Source: Pseudomonas fluorescens (GTDB lineage: Bacteria > Pseudomonadota > Gammaproteobacteria > Pseudomonadales > Pseudomonadaceae). From it: a stretch of 46,136 nt of DNA. How positions within the stretch are numbered: the stretch's first letter is position 1; each line of letters opens with the position of its first letter. Both the position numbers and the translations under genes were made by a program. The stretch spans positions 1 to 46,136 of the forward strand of contig NZ_CABVHY010000045.1 in assembly GCF_902497875.1 (NCBI RefSeq), read 5' to 3'. The notes under the pieces are model-generated. The model worked only from the letters and a program-made list of their open reading frames with translations. It did not search any database and was not told the origin of the DNA. Positions 1 through 7,001 of this stretch are shown piece by piece.

Positions 1-1576
1 GACGAGCCGCGCCACCGCCGCGCGGCGGTGTGCCGGCGCCTGCAGTAGCGCCCTGCGCCGGAGCGCCTGGACGGCGACCACGGCCCTGAGGTGCCTTTTG
101 CTGCGGAACGTAATCGACGCGATTACCGAAGTTATCAACGTCGTCGTCGAGAAACTCGTCTGGCGCACGATCGGAGGCTGCGCGTGGAGCCGGCTGACGC
201 TGTTCGCGAGCCGGAGTGCCTTCACGTGGCTTCTGCTCGCGAGCAGGACGGTCGGAGCGAGCTGCGGCCGCCGGCTTCTCTTTGCCGCCCTTGTCCTTGC
301 CCTTGTCTTTACGACCGCCGCCACCACCGCTGCCGTTCGGACCGTCACCACGTGGACCGCGCGGAGTATTGCGCGGGTTACGCACATCTGGACGCTCACG
401 GACTTCAGGTTTCTCGGCTTCTACGGCACTGGAGTCAAAACCCATCAGGTCGCCATCGGCGATTTTCTGCTTGGTCATGCGCTCGATGCTTTTCAGCAGT
501 TTTTCTTCATCCGGAGCCACCAGCGAGATCGCCTCGCCCGAACGACCGGCGCGGCCAGTACGGCCGATCCGGTGCACATAGTCTTCGTCGACGTTCGGCA
601 GCTCGAAGTTGACCACGTGTGGCAACTGGTCGATATCCAGGCCGCGGGCGGCGATATCGGTGGCAACCAGGATCCGCACTTCGCCGGCCTTGAAGTCGGC
701 CAGGGCTTTGGTTCGGGCGTTCTGGCTCTTGTTACCGTGGATGGCAACGGCGGTGAGGCCGTGCTTGTCCAGATACTCGGCCAGGCGGTTGGCGCCGTGC
801 TTGGTGCGGGTGAAAACCAGGACCTGTTCCCAGGCGCCGGCAGTAATCAGGTGAGCCAGCAATGAACGCTTGTGGCTGGCCGCCAGGCGGAACACTCGTT
901 GCTCGATACGCTCGACCGTGGTGTTCGGTGGCGTGACTTCGATGCGTTCCGGGTTGTGCAACAACTTCCCGGCCAAAGCGGTGATGTCGTTGGAGAAGGT
1001 CGCGGAGAACAGCAGGTTCTGACGCTTGGCCGGCAAACGGGCCAGGACCTTTTTCACGTCATGGACGAAGCCCATGTCGAGCATCCGGTCGGCTTCGTCC
1101 AGCACGAGAATTTCCACGTGGGACAGGTCGACGCTGCCTTGGCCGGCGAGGTCGAGCAAGCGGCCAGGGCAGGCCACCAGCACGTCAACGCCGCGGGACA
1201 TGGCCTGAACCTGTGGGTTCATGCCGACGCCACCGAAGATGCAGGCGCTGACGAACTTCAAGTCGCGGGCATAGACCTTGAAGCTTTCATGGACCTGGGC
1301 CGCGAGTTCGCGAGTCGGGGTCAGGACCAGTACGCGCGGTTGGCGCGGGCCGTGACGCTGGGATTTGTCCGGGTGACCGTTGGGGAACAACCGCTCCAGA
1401 ATCGGAAGGGCGAAGCCGCCGGTTTTACCAGTACCTGTCTGTGCCGCGACCATCAAGTCGCGACCTTGCAACACGGCGGGAATGGCCCGCTGTTGCACCG
1501 GAGTAGGCTCGGTATAGCCCGCTGCCTCGATGGCGCGGACTAAAGCCTCGGAGAGACCGAGGGAAGCAAAGGACAT
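1..1576 (-). CDS. rhlE: DEAD-box ATP-dependent RNA helicase, RhlE family (3' end outside window)
   Basis: ATP-dependent RNA unwinding in the cytoplasm. The reading frame starts at the ATG at 1576 (MSFASLGLSEALVRAIEAAG) and stays open to the window edge, so the stop codon is not seen. In order it shows the Q motif (PTPVQQRAIP), Walker A (AAQTGTGKTGG), PTRELAAQV, VLDEADRMLDMGF, LLFSATF, the ARGLDI motif and HRIGRTGRAGRSG. This complete RecA1-RecA2 core is followed, from about residue 380, by a long Gly/Arg/Lys/Pro-rich tail of at least 140 residues containing runs such as GGGGRKDKGKDKGGKEK. Such a basic disordered tail is known from RhlE2 of Pseudomonas, where it contributes RNA binding. The order rhlE - orphan gene - metF - ahcY also fits the rhlE2 locus of P. 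aeruginosa. Assignment to RhlE2 rather than RhlE1 is inference from tail and context. Confidence 0.93.
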   Translation of the reverse strand, partial: MSFASLGLSEALVRAIEAAGYTEPTPVQQRAIPAVLQGRDLMVAAQTGTGKTGGFALPILERLFPNGHPDKSQRHGPRQPRVLVLTPTRELAAQVHESFKVYARDLKFVSACIFGGVGMNPQVQAMSRGVDVLVACPGRLLDLAGQGSVDLSHVEILVLDEADRMLDMGFVHDVKKVLARLPAKRQNLLFSATFSNDITALAGKLLHNPERIEVTPPNTTVERIEQRVFRLAASHKRSLLAHLITAGAWEQVLVFTRTKHGANRLAEYLDKHGLTAVAIHGNKSQNARTKALADFKAGEVRILVATDIAARGLDIDQLPHVVNFELPNVDEDYVHRIGRTGRAGRSGEAISLVAPDEEKLLKSIERMTKQKIADGDLMGFDSSAVEAEKPEVRERPDVRNPRNTPRGPRGDGPNGSGGGGGRKDKGKDKGGKEKPAAAARSDRPAREQKPREGTPAREQRQPAPRAASDRAPDEFLDDDVDNFGNRVDYVPQQKAPQGRGRRPGAPAQGATAGAGTPPRGGGAAR

Positions 1577-1800
1577 GAGTAATCCTGTTTTAGTTAGGGC
1601 TTGGCCCAAAGGGATAGTCTTGCCTGGCGCGAATGGCGTTTAAGAGGACGCAATCCCGTCCGGTCCTGCTGGGCTTTGAAGGCTCATCTGAAAGCGCTCG
1701 CGCGGGCCTGGGGCTGCGCTGTAGCGGTGTCGAGATGCCTTTTACAAGACCGAGCGTCCGGGCGTGAGCCTGGCGGGAAGGCCGGAGTATAACAGAGCAA

Positions 1801-2616
1801 TCACTGCGCGCTGCTTTCCTGCTGCTCAACGGTTTTTTTAGGGTTGGTTGAAGGTGTCGCTTGCTGGGCCGCGATGGTCTCGTTGCCGGCATACTGGGCG
1901 CTGAGCGCGGCGTAGCCCGGTTCCCGCTTGAAGCGCTTGAGTTCGGCGCCGAAACGTTGCACCAGCAAATCCATCCCGGCATTGCGCCGCAGTGCCAGAA
2001 ACTGGCTATTGCTGCTGATCACTGTCGGGTTTTCGCTGATCTGGTCGCGTAGTTTCAGTTCATTGAGCAAATACTGGCCAACCCGGCGATCAGTAATCAA
2101 CAGGTCGATTCGCCCGCGCACCAGTTTGCCGAAGTTGGCTTCATGGCTGGGGGCGGGCTCGCGCTGGAACAACGGCGATTCGCTGAAGTCCTGGCTGTAC
2201 AGATAACCTGGCGAGGTTCCGACGGTCAGCCCGCGCAAGTCCTCAAGGGTGCGAAAGAGGTGAGGTCGCTCATTGGCGTAGAACAACACGAAATCCACCT
2301 GCGACAGGGGTTCGCTGGGATAAAGCAGTGTGCTGTCGCGCTCGTTGCTGTGGAATATATCCAGGACGCCGTCGGCCTGGCCTTGTTCGAGCATGGCCAG
2401 ACAACGCTTCCAGGGCAGAAACTGCCACTCCACTTCGATCCCCAGGCGCTGGAAGACAATCGCTGTGGTTTCGTAATCCAGACCCCGAGCCTGGCCATTC
2501 TCCTCATACACATAAGGTGCCCAGGGTTCGGTGACAATGCGCAGCTTCTCGCCCCGGGCTGCAACGCTCAGGCAAGAAAAAAGAAGGACGGTCAGAAGCT
2601 GGGCGATAAGAGGCAT
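1801..2616 (-). CDS. Periplasmic solute-binding protein, family 3 (orphan)
   Basis: Encodes 271 residues with an N-terminal signal peptide (about MPLIAQLLTVLLFSCLSVAARG), then KLRIVTEPWAPYVYEENGQARGLDYE, the typical opening of a bacterial extracellular solute-binding protein family 3 (amino-acid binding type) domain. The domain runs to about residue 240. The last 30 residues are Ala/Thr/Gln/Ser-rich and look disordered. The ligand cannot be read from sequence. No permease or ATPase gene lies next to it, so it is an orphan: it may serve a distant ABC transporter or act as a sensor partner. It lies in a gap between rhlE and metF, on the same strand as both, but 192 bases with a REP pair separate it from metF, so co-transcription with metF is doubtful. 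The ribosome binding site before the start is weak. Confidence 0.82.
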   Translation of the reverse strand: MPLIAQLLTVLLFSCLSVAARGEKLRIVTEPWAPYVYEENGQARGLDYETTAIVFQRLGIEVEWQFLPWKRCLAMLEQGQADGVLDIFHSNERDSTLLYPSEPLSQVDFVLFYANERPHLFRTLEDLRGLTVGTSPGYLYSQDFSESPLFQREPAPSHEANFGKLVRGRIDLLITDRRVGQYLLNELKLRDQISENPTVISSNSQFLALRRNAGMDLLVQRFGAELKRFKREPGYAALSAQYAGNETIAAQQATPSTNPKKTVEQQESSAQ

Positions 2617-2693
2617 GGCTTGAGATTACGACGAGAAACCGTAAAGAGCCAGAAACTGGATCCGGGAGCTCTGGTTCGGGCGCTAAAAGCAAA

Positions 2694-2764
2694 GGATCGC
2701 AGCCTTCGGCAGCTCCTACAGAGGAACATGAACCACCGCGTAGGAGCTGCCGCAGGCTGCGATC
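2694..2764. repeat. REP pair (REPIN), 'GGAGCTGCCGCAGGCTGCGATC' type
   Basis: Two inverted copies of a ~25-base REP unit (core AGGAGCTGCCGCAGGCTGCG) at 2694-2719 and 2740-2764 face each other across a 20-base loop. The same unit recurs at 3699-3762, 20835-20934, 34045-34140 and 38392-38484. Typical non-autonomous REPIN of fluorescens-group pseudomonads. It lies between the stop of metF and the binding-protein gene. Confidence 0.85.
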
Positions 2765-2808
2765 TTTTGATCTTGCTTGTAGCTTTCAGCTTGAAGCTTG
2801 TTGCTGCT

Positions 2809-3654
2809 TCAACGTGGCAGCTTCAGGTTGTTCCACACTGCCAGGCTAGGTTCGGCCTGATTCAGGGTGTAGAAGTGCAACCCGGGTGCGCCGCCTTGCA
2901 GCAAACGTTCGCACATTTGCGTGATGACCTGCTCGCCGAATGCTTGAATGCTCTGGGTGTCATCGCCGTAGGCTTCCAGCTGCTTGCGGATCCAGCGTGG
3001 GATTTCCGCGCCGCAGGCATCGGAGAACCGCGCCAGTTTGCTGTAGTTGGTGATCGGCATGATGCCGGGCACGATCGGGATGCTCACGCCCATCGCCCGT
3101 ACACGCTCGACGAAATAGAAGTAGCTGTCGGCGTTGAAGAAGTACTGGGTGATCGCACTGTCGGCGCCAGCGTTGGCCTTGCGCACGAAGTTGATTAGAT
3201 CCTCTTCGAAATTACGCGCTTGCGGGTGCATTTCCGGGTAAGCGGCGACTTCGATGTGGAAGTGGTTGCCGGTCTCTTCACGAATGAAGCTCACCAGGTC
3301 ATTGGCGTGGCGCATTTCACCGCTGGCCATGCCCATGCCCGAAGGCAGGTCACCGCGCAGGGCGACGATGCGGGTGATGCCCGCATCCTTGTACTGACTC
3401 AACAGGCTGCGCAGATCGCCTTTGCTGTCGCCAACGCAGGACATATGCGGCGCCGCAGGAATCTTTACTTCGTTCTCCAGCTGCAACACGGTATTCATCG
3501 TGCGATCACGGGTGGAGCCGCCCGCGCCATAGGTGCAGGAGAAGAAATCGGGGTTGTAACTGGCCAGCTGACGGGCAGTGGCGAGGAGCTTTTCATGCCC
3601 AGCATCGGTCTTGGTCGGGAAGAACTCGAAGCTGTAGCGACGGTCTTGGGACAT
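2809..3654 (-). CDS. metF: 5,10-methylenetetrahydrofolate reductase
   Basis: Reduces 5,10-methylene-THF to 5-methyl-THF, the methyl donor for methionine synthase. 281 residues, close to the 290-296 usual for bacterial MetF. The N-terminus YSFEFFPTKTDAG carries the family's catalytic Glu in the FEFFP motif; SCTYGAGGSTRDRT, ALRGD and the TQYFFNADSYF segment are further MetF landmarks on the FAD-binding TIM barrel. The start is fixed by AAGGA seven bases upstream of the ATG. It follows ahcY on the same strand with 127 bases between that hold a REP pair, so the two may share a transcript or metF may have its own promoter. It serves methyl-cycle regeneration together with ahcY and the distant metK in this window. 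Confidence 0.96.
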   Translation of the reverse strand: MSQDRRYSFEFFPTKTDAGHEKLLATARQLASYNPDFFSCTYGAGGSTRDRTMNTVLQLENEVKIPAAPHMSCVGDSKGDLRSLLSQYKDAGITRIVALRGDLPSGMGMASGEMRHANDLVSFIREETGNHFHIEVAAYPEMHPQARNFEEDLINFVRKANAGADSAITQYFFNADSYFYFVERVRAMGVSIPIVPGIMPITNYSKLARFSDACGAEIPRWIRKQLEAYGDDTQSIQAFGEQVITQMCERLLQGGAPGLHFYTLNQAEPSLAVWNNLKLPR

Positions 3655-3698
3655 GGTCGTATCCTTGGAAACTCGAAAACCGGACGCTTTGCCCCCAC

Positions 3699-3762
3699 GT
3701 AGGAGCTGCCGAAGGCTGCGATCTTTTGATCTTTAAAAAATCGCAGCCTTTGCAGCTCCTAC
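3699..3762. repeat. REP pair between ahcY and metF
   Basis: Inverted REP units at 3699-3726 and 3734-3762 (core AGGAGCTGCCGAAGGCTGCG and its partner) with only a few bases between them, giving one long hairpin. It fills most of the ahcY-metF gap and could affect read-through or mRNA stability between the two genes. Confidence 0.82.
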
Positions 3763-3781
3763 GCGCGGGATCGCGTATGGA

Positions 3782-5191
3782 TCAGTAACGGTAAGCGTGC
3801 GGCTTGAACGGGCCTTCGACGGTTACGCCGATGTAGTCAGCCTGTTGCTTGGTCAATTGAGTGACCACGCCGCCGAAACCGCGGACCATTTCCAGGGCCA
3901 CTTCTTCGTCGAGTTTCTTCGGCAGTACTTCAACCGTCAGGCGCTCGGCTTTCTGGGCGGGCGACAGGTCGGCGTACTTCTGGCCGAACAGGAAGATCTG
4001 CGCCAGTACCTGGTTGGCGAACGAGCCGTCCATGATCCGGCTTGGGTGGCCAGTGGCGTTGCCCAGGTTAACCAGACGGCCTTCGGCCAGCAGGATCAGG
4101 TAGTCGTCGTTTTGTGGGTCGAAATCGCCCGCGCCAGTACGGTGAACTTTGTGAACCTGTGGCTTCACTTCTTCCCATGCCCAGTTCTTGCGCATGAAAG
4201 CAGTGTCGATTTCATTGTCAAAGTGGCCGATGTTGCAGACAACCGCGCGCTTCTTCAGGGCTTTGAGCATGTTCGAGTCGCAAACATTGACGTTGCCGGT
4301 GGTGGTCACGATCAAGTCGATCTTGCCCAGCAGTGCTTTGTCGATGCTCGCTTCGGTGCCGTCGTTGATCCCGTCGATGAACGGCGAAACCAGTTCGAAG
4401 CCGTCCATGCAGGCCTGCATGGCGCAGATCGGGTCAACTTCGGAGACTTTAACAATCATGCCTTCCTGACGCAGGGACTGCGAAGAGCCCTTGCCCACGT
4501 CGCCGTAGCCGATGACCAGCGCTTGTTTGCCGGACAACAGGTGGTCGGTGCCGCGCTTGATCGCATCGTTCAGACTGTGACGGCAGCCGTACTTGTTGTC
4601 GTTCTTGCTCTTGGTGACCGAGTCGTTGACGTTGATGGCCGGGATTTTCAGCTCGCCCTTGGCCAGCATGTCCAGCAGGCGGTGAACGCCGGTAGTGGTC
4701 TCTTCGGTAACGCCGTGGACTTTGTCCAGGATCGCCGGGTATTTCTTGTGCAGCAGTTCGGTCAGGTCGCCGCCGTCGTCGAGGACCATGTTGGCGTCCC
4801 AAGGCTGGCCATCTTTGAGGATGGTCTGCTCCAGGCACCACTCGTACTCTTGTTCAGTCTCGCCTTTCCAGGCGAAAACCGCGATACCGGCAGCAGCGAT
4901 AGCGGCAGCGGCCTGGTCCTGAGTCGAGAAAATGTTGCAGGACGACCAGCGCACTTCGGCACCCAGGGCAACCAGGGTTTCGATCAGCACGGCAGTCTGA
5001 ATGGTCATGTGGATGCAGCCGAGAATTTTCGCGCCCTTGAGCGGTTGCTCGCCAGCGTACTTGCGACGCAGACCCATCAGGGCCGGCATTTCCGATTCGG
5101 CGATGATGGTTTCGCGACGACCCCAGGCAGCCAGGGACATGTCGGCGACTTTGAAGTCGTTAAAATCTGCAGGCGTGATTACAGCGCTCAT
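3782..5191 (-). CDS. ahcY: S-adenosylhomocysteine hydrolase
   Basis: Splits S-adenosylhomocysteine (SAH) into adenosine and homocysteine, removing the product inhibitor of methyltransferases. 469 residues, the length usual for gammaproteobacterial SahH. Recognisable parts: CIHMTIQTAVLIETL near residue 60, the substrate-binding NVNDSVTKSKNDNKYGCRHSL stretch, the NAD-binding GYGDVGKGSSQSL glycine loop, and the conserved C-terminus ending GPFKPHAYRY (Lys and Tyr of the C-terminal clamp are present). The start follows a GGAGG ribosome binding site at 5198-5202. The leader contains an SAH riboswitch and a good sigma-70 promoter (separate entries), so expression should rise when SAH accumulates. 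Confidence 0.98.
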   Translation of the reverse strand: MSAVITPADFNDFKVADMSLAAWGRRETIIAESEMPALMGLRRKYAGEQPLKGAKILGCIHMTIQTAVLIETLVALGAEVRWSSCNIFSTQDQAAAAIAAAGIAVFAWKGETEQEYEWCLEQTILKDGQPWDANMVLDDGGDLTELLHKKYPAILDKVHGVTEETTTGVHRLLDMLAKGELKIPAINVNDSVTKSKNDNKYGCRHSLNDAIKRGTDHLLSGKQALVIGYGDVGKGSSQSLRQEGMIVKVSEVDPICAMQACMDGFELVSPFIDGINDGTEASIDKALLGKIDLIVTTTGNVNVCDSNMLKALKKRAVVCNIGHFDNEIDTAFMRKNWAWEEVKPQVHKVHRTGAGDFDPQNDDYLILLAEGRLVNLGNATGHPSRIMDGSFANQVLAQIFLFGQKYADLSPAQKAERLTVEVLPKKLDEEVALEMVRGFGGVVTQLTKQQADYIGVTVEGPFKPHAYRY

Positions 5192-5197
5192 GAAGAG

Positions 5198-5317
5198 CCT
5201 CCATTCGTAGAGATGCGAATGGGCGCCGTTGTGCGTTTAAGGTCTGACCGGATCATCCTGGTCGGACAACGCCCCATCCGAGCCTGACAGGTCGAGCCTG
5301 CTGCAGCGCCCCTCGGA
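5198..5317 (-). promoter_or_regulatory. SAH riboswitch and expression platform in the ahcY leader
   Basis: Read on the minus strand, the leader has the known SAH-riboswitch core: CCGAGGGGCGCTGCAGC at 5301-5316, a CAGG/CCTG hairpin at 5288-5300, GGCTCGGATGGGGCG around 5270-5284, and CACAACGGCGCCC at 5221-5234. GGGCGCTG (5304-5311) can pair over its full length with CGGCGCCC (5221-5228), and CCGAG (5312-5316) with CTCGG (5278-5282). Immediately downstream a 7-bp stem CCATTCG/CGAATGG (5201-5207 with 5216-5222) takes in two bases of the GGAGG ribosome binding site and two bases of the closing helix. This suggests translational control: SAH binding holds the closing helix and frees the ribosome binding site. 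The riboswitch identity is strong; the switching model is inference. Confidence 0.93.
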
Positions 5318-5370
5318 CAGGTGGCGGGAAAACGGTATCAAGTGAACGTTACCGTTTTGAAACGGTGGCG

Positions 5371-5399
5371 ATTATAGCTGTGTGCGCGGGACTTCCCAA
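5371..5399 (-). promoter_or_regulatory. Sigma-70 promoter of ahcY
   Basis: On the minus strand TTGGGA (5394-5399) and a perfect TATAAT (5371-5376) are separated by exactly 17 bases. Transcription would begin near 5364, some 45 bases before the riboswitch core. Short inverted repeats of ACCGTTT/AAACGGT type sit at and just after the expected start (5331-5366). Confidence 0.75.
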
Positions 5400-5518
5400 G
5401 GGTTTCTGTCGACCGATGTCCGAACGGTAATCGAGGCCATAGGCGTTGCTTAATAGAGCTAATGGATGAGGTCTGCCATTATCAGTCCCATCAATCGGCA
5501 AGACGGTCAGGAGTGAGC

Positions 5519-5923
5519 ATGAATTTCCACACCCGCAAATGGGTAAAACCCGAAGACCTCAACCCCAATGGCACGCTGTTCGGCGGCAGTCTGTTGCGCT
5601 GGATCGACGAAGAAGCGGCGATCTACGCCATCGTCCAGCTGGGTAACCAGCGCGTGGTCACCAAGTACATTTCCGAAATCAACTTCGTCAGCGCCTCGCG
5701 TCAGGGCGACATCATCGAACTGGGCATCACCGCCACCGAATTCGGTCGAACCTCGATCACCCTGACCTGCGAAGTGCGCAACAAGATCACCCGCAAAAGT
5801 ATCCTCACGGTCGAAAGAATGGTCTTCGTCAATCTGGGAGAAGACGGTTTGCCCGCCGCCCATGGACGGACCGAGATCCAATATGTGAAGGACCAGTTCA
5901 AGGATGACGGGATCGACGGGTAA
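5519..5923 (+). CDS. Acyl-CoA thioesterase, YciA-like hotdog fold
   Basis: 134 residues. Single hotdog domain with the acyl-CoA thioesterase signature: NPNGTLFGGSLLRWIDEEAAIYA, where the Asn-x-x-Gly-x-x-x-Gly-Gly turn and the following Asp form the active-site helix, and then YISEINFVSASRQGDIIEL. Members cleave acyl-CoA thioesters to free CoA in the cytoplasm; substrate chain length cannot be told from sequence. The start at 5519 is preferred over an upstream in-frame ATG at 5462 because CAGGAG lies a few bases before it and family members begin about here. It is divergent from ahcY; the 327-base gap holds the ahcY promoter and riboswitch and, presumably, this gene's promoter, which I could not place. 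Confidence 0.88.
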   Translation: MNFHTRKWVKPEDLNPNGTLFGGSLLRWIDEEAAIYAIVQLGNQRVVTKYISEINFVSASRQGDIIELGITATEFGRTSITLTCEVRNKITRKSILTVERMVFVNLGEDGLPAAHGRTEIQYVKDQFKDDGIDG

Positions 5924-6025
5924 TCGCGGTCCCTCGCCACAAAGGTTCTCTATGCATGCGAGAACTGAACAGCCCTGACCTGCGCGTGTCGTACTTACAT
6001 GACACGCCCATCGTTCAGGAGCTCC

Positions 6026-6871
6026 ATGGACACGCAAAAAGAAGGCAAGACCCCCGACCTCTCCGCCAAGGAGCAGCACGAGGTCGACAAGAGCCAGCCA
6101 CCGCGCGCGGCGGTGCTGCATGAAATCATCCGCACCCAGGGCAATAAGGAACTGGAACGCAGCGTCGCGGCGTTGTGGTGGTCGGCGCTGGCCGCCGGCT
6201 TGACCATGGGCCTGTCGTTGATGGCCATGGGGCTGCTCAACTCGCGCCTGCCGGACGGCGAAGGCTTCAAGGTGATCGCCAGCTTCGGTTACTGCGCAGG
6301 CTTTCTCGCGGTGATCCTCGCCCGCCAGCAACTGTTTACCGAAAACACCCTGACCGCCGTCCTGCCGATCATGAGCAAGCCGACGCTGGGCAACTTCGGC
6401 CGATTGCTTCGTTTATGGGGCGTGGTGCTGTTCGGCAACCTCGTCGGCACCTTGCTGGTGGCCTACGTCATGCTGCATTTGCCGATATTCGACCGCAAGA
6501 CCGATCTGGCCTTCCTCGACATCGGCCGCAAGATCATGGAAAACCACCCCAGCCAGATGTTCGCCAAAGGCATCGTTTCCGGCTGGATGATCGCCACCAT
6601 GGTCTGGATGATCCCGTCCATGGAAAGCGCCAAGATGTGGATCATCATCCTCATCACCTACCTCATGGCCTTGGGGGATTTCACCCATATCGTCGCCGGT
6701 ACGGTCGAGGTGTCCTATCTGGTATTCGCCGGCGAGTTGCCGTGGAAGGACTTCTGGCTGATCTTCGCCGGCCCGACGCTGGCCGGGAATATCATCGGAG
6801 GCAGCTTTATCTTTGCCTTGATCAGCCATGCGCAGGTTCGTAGTGAGAGTGGTGGTGCGCCGAAGGAGTAG
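6026..6871 (+). CDS. Formate/nitrite transporter (FNT) family membrane protein, YfdC-like
   Basis: 281 residues. A hydrophilic, charged N-terminus of about 55 residues precedes roughly six hydrophobic segments (for example WWSALAAGLTMGLSLMAMGL, GVVLFGNLVGTLLVAYVML, MWIIILITYLMALGDF), the FNT-channel layout. FNT proteins are pentameric inner-membrane channels for small monovalent anions. This branch resembles E. coli YfdC, whose substrate is uncertain, so formate or nitrite should not be assumed. The start at 6026 follows CAGGAG; an earlier ATG at 5999 would add nine residues and has no better ribosome binding site. It lies 102 bases after the thioesterase on the same strand. Confidence 0.85.
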   Translation: MDTQKEGKTPDLSAKEQHEVDKSQPPRAAVLHEIIRTQGNKELERSVAALWWSALAAGLTMGLSLMAMGLLNSRLPDGEGFKVIASFGYCAGFLAVILARQQLFTENTLTAVLPIMSKPTLGNFGRLLRLWGVVLFGNLVGTLLVAYVMLHLPIFDRKTDLAFLDIGRKIMENHPSQMFAKGIVSGWMIATMVWMIPSMESAKMWIIILITYLMALGDFTHIVAGTVEVSYLVFAGELPWKDFWLIFAGPTLAGNIIGGSFIFALISHAQVRSESGGAPKE

Positions 6872-7001
6872 GTTCCGGTAGGACTGTTGTGGTTTAGTTG
6901 TAAGCGACTGAAAACAGGGATTTTTTAGTTGGAGTGGATCGCGTCAGGAATGGGGCTGCTGTATGGTGCGAATGTGTCCCATTCAAAAAAGAAGGATCTT
7001 T

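Noticed and set aside
3797..5287. A 496-residue open frame on the plus strand opposite ahcY
   Set aside because: It mirrors the codon pattern of a clearly real gene on the other strand; it has no family motif and no ribosome binding site. The same reasoning rejects the long frames opposite tkt (18790-20214), BaiN-like (34154-35662), dbpA (35747-37444) and betB (44094-45722).
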